Of a stretch of DNA of 64,000 bases, positions 59,509-64,000 are shown one piece after another; positions within the stretch are counted from its first letter, which is position 1, and the number at the start of each line of letters is the position of its first letter. The DNA comes from WQXF01 sp031552825 (GTDB taxonomy: Bacteria; Bacillota; Clostridia; Christensenellales; Aristaeellaceae), in contig JAVBMD010000037.1 of NCBI GenBank assembly GCA_031552825.1, positions 7,859-71,858 on the forward strand. The letters are read 5' to 3'. The notes below the pieces were generated by a model that was not told where the DNA came from, did not search any database, and saw only the letters and a program-made list of their open reading frames with translations. Made by a program: the position numbers and the translations under genes.

Positions 59509-60861
59509 GTGAGCCATTTGGATTTTCTGCTCGATGTCCTGGACGTACTGATGCTGCTCGTCAATCTTTGGATCCTGTTTTCCGCTATCTATTATTTTAT
59601 CGTCAGCCTGTGGGGATATGGCTCGCCCAAGAAATATGCGCAGCACAAGCCTTCCTGCCGCTTTTTGGTGTGTATTCCCGCCTGCAACGAGGAACGAGTC
59701 ATCGCCGACGCCATTGCCTCCATCCGCGCCGCCGACTATCCCCGTGAACTGGTGGATATCTGTGTGATCGCCGACAACTGCAAAGATCGCACGAAAGAGC
59801 GCGCCGAGTCGTGCGGCGAAAAGGTCTGCGAAACCGTTTCTCTGCCCGGTGAACCAGTGGGCAAGCCGCACGCCATCAAAAAGGTGCTGGATCAGCACCC
59901 AGAATACTACACCGACTACGACATGATGGTGATTCTCGATGCCGACAATATCATCACCGAGAATTTCTTCCGTGAAATCAACAGCCAATACCTTTCCGAG
60001 GGCAAACCCGCCGCTATCCAAAGCTACCTGGGCTGCAAGAACAAGCGCGGTCTTGTGGCCTTTTTCTATTACCATTCGTATACGATCAGCAATCGCTTTT
60101 ATCAGCTTGCCAAGGACCGCCTTGGGGTGAACTGTTCCATCGGCGGCACCGGTTTGGCGTTTTCGATGCAAGCGCTGCGCGAGATCGGCGGTTGGCAGGC
60201 CAATTCGCTCACCGAGGACATGGAAATGCAGATCCTGTTCACCGAGCACGGCCAACGCATCCTGTGGAATCACTACGCGCGCACCTACGACGAAAAACCC
60301 ACGCACATCCGCACGGTCTTTCGCCAGCGCATTCGTTGGAGCCAAGGCCACTGGTATGTGGCGCTGCATGGCACTCGCCCGCTGCTCAGCGCGTTTATGC
60401 AGCGTCGCATCGCGCTGAAGGAACTGGTTTCCAGCTTTGGCTACATGTTCTCGATGCCCATGTCCATCCAAATCCCGCTTTCCGCGCTTTCACTGGTCAT
60501 CACGCTGTTGATGGAACAGTTTCACTTGCTGCGCTTTTTGGGCTCCATGCAAGTCAACGCACTAAAGATCCTGGTCGCTCTCCTCCCATTTGCCTATATG
60601 CTGTTCGTGCTGTTCTTCGTCGCCGATGCCCGCGACAATCGCCAACGGCCTTCTCTGCAGTCTTTCTGGTCCATACTCGTTTCCTATATCACCATCTATC
60701 CGGTCTGTCTGGCCTCGCAGGTACTGGGCTTTTTCAAGCATCGCAACCAGCGCATATGGGTCAAGACTGATCACCAAATCAACGGCATACAGAAGGACGA
60801 CGCGTTGCCCCAGCCTGCGCGCGCATCGGTTCCGACTCGCCAGAAGAAGCATAGCGCATGA
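59509..60861 (+). CDS. Membrane GT2-family glycosyltransferase
   Basis: 450 residues from GTG (59509-59511); a TTG three codons later is also possible and better spaced from AAGGTG. One N-terminal helix (LLVNLWILFSAIYYFIV), a GT-A domain, and three C-terminal helices. FLVCIPACNEERVIADAIAS, MMVILDADNIITENF (the DxD is DAD), GGTGLAFSMQALREIGGW, LTEDMEMQIL and QRIRWSQGHWY (the QxxRW motif) mark a processive-type GT2 like cellulose or hyaluronan synthases. It probably makes an exported glycan, but no partner genes are adjacent. The last four bases overlap the methyltransferase gene. Confidence 0.88.
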   Translation: MSHLDFLLDVLDVLMLLVNLWILFSAIYYFIVSLWGYGSPKKYAQHKPSCRFLVCIPACNEERVIADAIASIRAADYPRELVDICVIADNCKDRTKERAESCGEKVCETVSLPGEPVGKPHAIKKVLDQHPEYYTDYDMMVILDADNIITENFFREINSQYLSEGKPAAIQSYLGCKNKRGLVAFFYYHSYTISNRFYQLAKDRLGVNCSIGGTGLAFSMQALREIGGWQANSLTEDMEMQILFTEHGQRILWNHYARTYDEKPTHIRTVFRQRIRWSQGHWYVALHGTRPLLSAFMQRRIALKELVSSFGYMFSMPMSIQIPLSALSLVITLLMEQFHLLRFLGSMQVNALKILVALLPFAYMLFVLFFVADARDNRQRPSLQSFWSILVSYITIYPVCLASQVLGFFKHRNQRIWVKTDHQINGIQKDDALPQPARASVPTRQKKHSA

Positions 60862-61976
60862 TGTATGAATGGATTGCCACCGCCGCCTTTGGATTGGAAG
60901 GCGTAGTCGCCCAGGAACTGAAAGCGTTGGGTTTTGCCGACGCGAAGGCCGAAAATGGCGGCGCGCGATTCACCGCCGATGCGGCTGGCGGGCTGAAAGC
61001 CAACCTGTGGCTGCGCACCGCTGACCGTGTGCTGCTGGTGCTGGGCCGCTTTGCCGCGCTGTCGTTTGAGGAATTGTTTGAAGGTGTGCGCGCACTGCCC
61101 TGGGAGAGCTTTATCCCCAAGGACGGCGCGTTCCCGGTGCGCGGCAAGTGCGCCCGCTCGAAGCTGATGAGCGTCAGCGATTGCCAGTCCATCACCAAAA
61201 AGGCCATTGTAGAGCGGCTCAAAACCAAGCACAAGACACCATGGTTTGCCGAAACCGGCGCGACCTATGCAGTGGATGTGTCGCTGCACGGCGATGTGGC
61301 GCAACTGACGCTGGACGCCAGCGGCACGGCGCTCAACCGCCGCGGCTACCGCACCTGGAACGGCGAGGCCCCGCTGCGCGAAACGCTGGCTGCCGCCCTG
61401 GTGATGCTGTCCCCCTGGCGACCCGGCCGCGCACTACACGATCCGATGTGCGGCACCGGCACGCTGCTCATTGAGGCTGCGATGCAGGCCGCGAACCGAG
61501 CACCTGGGCTGACGCGCGCGTTTGCCTGCGAATCATGGCAGCTGATGCCCGCCGGTGTCGCCGACGCGCTGCGGGCGGATGCGCACAGCGCCTGCGACCT
61601 GACGCGCATTGAGGGGATCTCGGGCAGCGATCTGTCGGATGAGGCGCTGGCGCTGGCGAAAAAACATGTGCACCAGGCCGGGTTGGACGGGCGCATCGCG
61701 CTGGCCCAATGCGATGTCGCCGATCTTTCGGCAGACGGTCATCGCGGCGTGTTTTTAACCAATCCGCCCTATGGTGAGCGGCTGGGCGATCAAAAGACGG
61801 TGGAGGCGCTGTATCGCCAACTGCGCCAGCTAACCAATCGCCACCCCGGCTGGAGTCTGGGCGTGCTGACCACCAACCCCAGCTTCGAGCGCTGCTATGG
61901 CCAGCGCGCCGATAAGAAGCGCCGCTTCTACAACGGCCGCTTGGAGTGCGAGTGGATGACCTTTATCGCGAAGTAA
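60858..61976 (+). CDS. THUMP-domain 23S rRNA (guanine-N2) methyltransferase (RlmL/YpsC-like)
   Basis: 372 residues, starting in an ATGA overlap with the glycosyltransferase stop. The N-terminal THUMP region starts EWIATAAFGLEGVVAQELKA and includes the R-x-R/K-rich FPVRGKCARSKLMSV. The methyltransferase domain shows HDPMCGTGTLLIEAAMQA (SAM site), SGSDLSDEALALAKKH and the catalytic FLTNPPYGERL (NPPY). The family methylates G2445-type positions of 23S rRNA. It is a housekeeping gene; its coupling to a glycosyltransferase seems accidental. Confidence 0.93.
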   Translation: MMYEWIATAAFGLEGVVAQELKALGFADAKAENGGARFTADAAGGLKANLWLRTADRVLLVLGRFAALSFEELFEGVRALPWESFIPKDGAFPVRGKCARSKLMSVSDCQSITKKAIVERLKTKHKTPWFAETGATYAVDVSLHGDVAQLTLDASGTALNRRGYRTWNGEAPLRETLAAALVMLSPWRPGRALHDPMCGTGTLLIEAAMQAANRAPGLTRAFACESWQLMPAGVADALRADAHSACDLTRIEGISGSDLSDEALALAKKHVHQAGLDGRIALAQCDVADLSADGHRGVFLTNPPYGERLGDQKTVEALYRQLRQLTNRHPGWSLGVLTTNPSFERCYGQRADKKRRFYNGRLECEWMTFIAK

Positions 61977-61983
61977 TGCAAAC

Positions 61984-62021
61984 ATCAAACGCCCTTCCCA
62001 CAAATGGGAAGGGCGTTTGAT
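61984..62021. terminator. Long perfect hairpin between convergent genes
   Basis: A 17-bp perfect stem, 61984-62000 with 62005-62021, and loop CAAA, eight bases after the methyltransferase stop. No long T-run follows on either side, but the stem ends in AT-rich pairs. It lies between the convergent methyltransferase and YhcH-family genes and likely terminates both. Confidence 0.7.
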
Positions 62022-62054
62022 GTAGCTCGGGAGCGACGCGAGAGCGTCGAGCCA

Positions 62055-62510
62055 TTAGTCCGCCACGCGCACCTTGATGCACGCCTTGCGAACCGGCACG
62101 CCGACCAGCGCGCGCTTCTGTGGCATATGCACGTCCTGGGGCAGCACGATGGCGATATCGTCCTTCTGCAGCAGGATGTACTGGCACTCCTTCTCGAAGA
62201 AGGAAGCATCCGGTTCGGGGTTATAGGGGATGGTTTCCTTGCAGCGGGACAAATGCGCATAGCCCAGGTACTCGAAGCCCTCCGCCACGTAGTGCACGTC
62301 GGCGTACTTCTTGTGGGCCTCCAGGCCGCAGTTGTCAATCGTCTTGGAGGTGTATTCCTGCACCAGGATGAACACGTTGTCGCCATCGATGTCGTGGCGG
62401 CCCAGCTCCATCTTGCGGATGTCGTTCTTTTTCAGGAATTCAAAAGCGGTCTTGAAACGCTCGCCGAGGCAGTAATACGTTTCGCAATTCGAGATGTGAT
62501 CTACAACCAT
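62055..62510 (-). CDS. YhcH/YjgK/YiaL (DUF386) family protein
   Basis: 151 residues from the ATG at 62510, with AAGGATG about ten bases upstream; an ATG four codons earlier overlaps that site. DUF386 proteins form a beta-barrel with a metal site; here LEAHKKYADVHYVAEGFEYL and IVLPQDVHMPQKRALVG carry the conserved Glu/His residues. Homologues sit in sialic acid and other sugar catabolic operons (YhcH, YiaL, EbgC) and may act on sugar anomers. No sugar genes are adjacent here. Confidence 0.9.
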   Translation of the reverse strand: MVVDHISNCETYYCLGERFKTAFEFLKKNDIRKMELGRHDIDGDNVFILVQEYTSKTIDNCGLEAHKKYADVHYVAEGFEYLGYAHLSRCKETIPYNPEPDASFFEKECQYILLQKDDIAIVLPQDVHMPQKRALVGVPVRKACIKVRVAD

Positions 62511-62578
62511 GATAATACCCATCCTTTTGTTCGTGTTCCGACAGGCGGAATGTAGTGATGCGGTTATACTCATCCTCA

Positions 62579-62715
62579 TTTGATTTCCCGCGTATCTCGC
62601 GGATCTTTTTCCGCTTGGCGGTGTCGCGCTTCAGTCGTCGTAGCTTCCGGCTACGCCTCTTTCAGGCTCCTAGCCAATCGGAAAAATCTTCCGCGATCTG
62701 TTTTGTGAAATCAAA
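62579..62715. repeat. 137-bp palindromic element (MITE or structured RNA)
   Basis: Ends are a perfect 9-bp inverted repeat, TTTGATTTC (62579-62587) and GAAATCAAA (62707-62715). Nested inside are TTTTTCCG-CTTGGC (62606-62619) facing GCCAA-T-CGGAAAAA (62673-62686), and an apical hairpin CGTAGC-TTCCG-GCTACG (62639-62655). As RNA it would fold as one long bulged rod from either strand. It has no coding capacity and differs in sequence from the element at 41888-42008. Confidence 0.65.
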
Positions 62716-62799
62716 CGCGGATCAGTATTGTGCGCGCTCTGTCTATTATAGCCGCGGTTTCCGGCCAGGTCAACCGCTTCGCCGGTTTCTTTTCCAAAT

Positions 62800-62828
62800 T
62801 TCACCGATTTACGCCAAAGGCATAGAAT
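62800..62828 (+). promoter_or_regulatory. Promoter of the sodC-like gene
   Basis: TTCACC (62800-62805), 17 bases, TAGAAT (62823-62828), ending 31 bases before the ATG. Only a moderate match. Confidence 0.45.
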
Positions 62829-62859
62829 ACAGCGTAACCGCACGGAAAGGAGCATTCTT

Positions 62860-63366
62860 ATGGCCTACCAAAAAGACCGCCTGCGCACCGATGGTCTGTC
62901 GCATAGAAAGCCCTACGCCTCCGCCGAACTGATCGGCAGCGATCGCGCGCCGGACATTGTGGGCACGGTCAACTTCTACGCGGCTCCGCTGGGCACCGTG
63001 GTGGAGGTCCTGGCCAACGGCCTGCCCCCCCAGAGCCTGCCCACCGACATGCCGCAAGTCGGCCCGTTTGGCCTGCACATCCACGACGGTGAGCGCTGCG
63101 GCGACCCGACCGCCGCCATGCCCTTCACGCTGGCCGGCGGGCACTACAACCCCACCGATCAGCCGCATCCGCTGCATGCGGGCGATCTGCCGGTCATCTT
63201 CGGCAACGATGGCCGGACGTACATGCGCGTGTTCACCAATCGCTTTGTGCCCGCCGATGTGGTAGGCCGCACCGTGGTGATCCACGAAATGCCCGACGAT
63301 TTCCGCACGCAGCCCGCCGGGGATTCCGGCATGCGCATCGCCTGCGGGCAGATCGAGCGGGTGTAA
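62860..63366 (+). CDS. sodC: Cu/Zn superoxide dismutase-family protein
   Basis: 168 residues after AAAGGAG. The SodC fold is marked by FGLHIHDGERC (first His pair and the disulfide Cys), AGGHYNPTDQPHPLHAGDLP (zinc-loop His and Asp region) and GRTVVIHEMPDDFRTQPAGD followed by SGMRIACGQI (last copper His and second Cys). No signal peptide or lipobox is seen, which is unusual because bacterial SodC is normally exported. It could be a cytosolic or non-classically exported form. It would remove superoxide if both metals bind. Confidence 0.85.
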   Translation: MAYQKDRLRTDGLSHRKPYASAELIGSDRAPDIVGTVNFYAAPLGTVVEVLANGLPPQSLPTDMPQVGPFGLHIHDGERCGDPTAAMPFTLAGGHYNPTDQPHPLHAGDLPVIFGNDGRTYMRVFTNRFVPADVVGRTVVIHEMPDDFRTQPAGDSGMRIACGQIERV

Positions 63367-63373
63367 CGGCAAA

Positions 63374-63409
63374 GGCTCCCTCGCGTATCGCGAAGGAGCC
63401 CCTTTTGTT
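63374..63409 (+). terminator. Terminator after sodC-like gene
   Basis: GGCTCC-C-TCGCG (63374-63385) pairs with CGCG-AA-GGAGCC (63389-63400), followed by CCTTTTGTTTTT. Confidence 0.85.
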
Positions 63410-63473
63410 TTTCGGGCCGACAGCCCCACAATCCATTCGTGTCGTCGGGCTCTCCCCCAATTCACGCAGACTC

Positions 63474-63492
63474 CCATGCGCACTGCGCATGG
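63474..63492. repeat. Perfect short palindrome
   Basis: CCATGCGCA-C-TGCGCATGG, 9-bp arms about one base, in the gap after the sodC-like terminator and downstream of the HD-GYP gene. It could be a protein-binding site or part of a terminator; there is no T-run. Confidence 0.35.
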
Positions 63493-63552
63493 ATCCTCTT
63501 GCATTCATTGGGCTTTCGCGCCGTCCATTCGCGCCACTGGCGCGACAGCGCC

Positions 63553-64000
63553 TTACATCGCCTCGTCGTGCACGCGCTTAAAGTCCAGCTGCAACTCCTC
63601 AAACACTTCGACGATGTTCGGGTCAAATTGCGTGCCCTTGCCATCGATGATGATCTTGGCCGCCTCCTCGTGGCTCATCGAGGGCTTGTATACGCGCGGG
63701 CTAACCAGCGCGTCGTACACGTCGATGATCGCCAGGATGCGCGCCGACAGCGGGATGCTGTTGCCACCCAAGCCGTCCGGATAGCCCTTGCCATCCCAAC
63801 GCTCGTGGTGATGGCGGCAAATCTCGAAGCTGTGGCGGAAGAACTCTTTGTCAACGTCGTCGGCCAGCATGTTCTGGATGACCGCGCTGCCGATGGAGGT
63901 GTGCGTCTTGATAATCTCAAACTCTTCCTGCGTCAGGCGGCCGGGCTTGAGCAGCACCTCGTCGGGAATGCCGATCTTGCCGATATCGTGCGTCGGCACC
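63553..64000 (-). CDS. HD-GYP domain protein, probable c-di-GMP phosphodiesterase (partial, N-terminus outside window)
   Basis: Only the last 149 or so codons are present; the frame runs off the window. HDIGKIGIPDEVLLKPG (the HD pair), IKTHTSIGSAVIQNM, HHERWDGKGYPDGLGGNSIP (HHE and the GYP motif) and ARILAIIDVYDAL are the HD-GYP marks, all intact. These enzymes degrade c-di-GMP at a bi- or tri-iron centre. Any sensor or receiver domain would be upstream, outside the window. Confidence 0.92.
   Translation of the reverse strand, partial: VPTHDIGKIGIPDEVLLKPGRLTQEEFEIIKTHTSIGSAVIQNMLADDVDKEFFRHSFEICRHHHERWDGKGYPDGLGGNSIPLSARILAIIDVYDALVSPRVYKPSMSHEEAAKIIIDGKGTQFDPNIVEVFEELQLDFKRVHDEAM

Larger units (their letters stand above)
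62511..62859. other. Intergenic region between divergent YhcH-family and sodC-like genes
   Basis: 349 bases with no gene. It holds TATAAC (minus strand, near 62562-62567) as a possible -10 for the YhcH-family gene, the 137-bp palindromic element at 62579-62715, and the sodC-like promoter at 62800-62828. Nothing else is recognised. Confidence 0.6.

Noticed and set aside
1..64000. CRISPR arrays, tRNA or rRNA genes, insertion sequences with transposase, prophage genes
   Set aside because: Reading both strands I found no regular spaced repeats, no cloverleaf with a TTCRA arm, no rRNA-like tracts and no transposase, integrase or phage structural motifs.

Overview
This window looks like chromosomal DNA of a GC-rich, endospore-forming member of the Firmicutes, probably Clostridia. 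The grounds are an alpha/beta-type small acid-soluble spore protein (32798-33001), a BofA-family protein (48121-48366), a SpoIID-like protein (56387-58222), a tyrosine T-box leader (38475-38739), strong AGGAGG-type ribosome binding sites and many TTG and GTG starts. The lineage is inferred from gene content; there is no rRNA or other marker in the window. I see no phage, transposase, CRISPR array, tRNA or rRNA gene. About 60 protein genes are packed tightly, most of them in operons.

Layout. 1-1919: an SGNH-like protein (cut by the window edge) and an MBOAT acyltransferase, a pair typical of O-acetylation of exported glycans. 2023-5314: deoC plus a zinc ABC importer (znuA, znuC, znuB). 5450-10140: a branched-chain amino acid ABC importer in which the second permease and the first ATPase are one polypeptide. 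10363-14342: a ChvE/GguA/GguB-type monosaccharide ABC importer. 14602-19656: an acetyltransferase, a secreted protein, ilvE, an orphan gene and an RluA-type pseudouridine synthase. 19707-25547: a membrane-anchored phosphoesterase, radA, a YacL-like PIN/TRAM protein, a cation-efflux protein and a secreted protein. 25682-33992: a zinc-ribbon/TPR membrane protein, then a compact run (methyltransferase, hslO, TPR protein, HEAT-like protein, HD protein), a SASP and a YesL-like protein. 34020-38436: an M20 peptidase and two tandem secreted paralogues. 38440-41840: a T-box-controlled aminotransferase-tyrS-yigZ operon. 42040-47896: a small membrane protein, a glycosyltransferase and the glycolytic operon pgk-tpiA-gpmI (gapA is not in the window). 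48121-49375: bofA and a UbiA-family prenyltransferase. 49384-55757: the F1Fo ATP synthase operon. 55914-64000: a DUF1622 protein, SpoIID-like protein, fructose-bisphosphate aldolase, a GT2 glycosyltransferase overlapping a THUMP methyltransferase, a YhcH-family protein, a Cu/Zn-SOD-like protein and a truncated HD-GYP protein.

The most unusual observation is in the ATP synthase operon. There is no separate atpH (delta) gene. Instead the C-terminal domain of delta is fused in frame to the N-terminus of the alpha subunit, giving a 625-residue protein, and the N-terminal domain of delta is not visible anywhere in the operon. Because F1 holds three alpha subunits and normally one delta, this raises a real stoichiometry question. 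Other points worth a second look are a 121-bp palindromic element that appears to have split a bidirectional terminator with a 17-bp duplication, a second unrelated palindromic element of 137 bp, a three-fold duplicated secreted module with duplicated promoters, a metallophosphoesterase with altered metal-ligand motifs, and the uncharacterised hslO-TPR-HEAT-HD operon.
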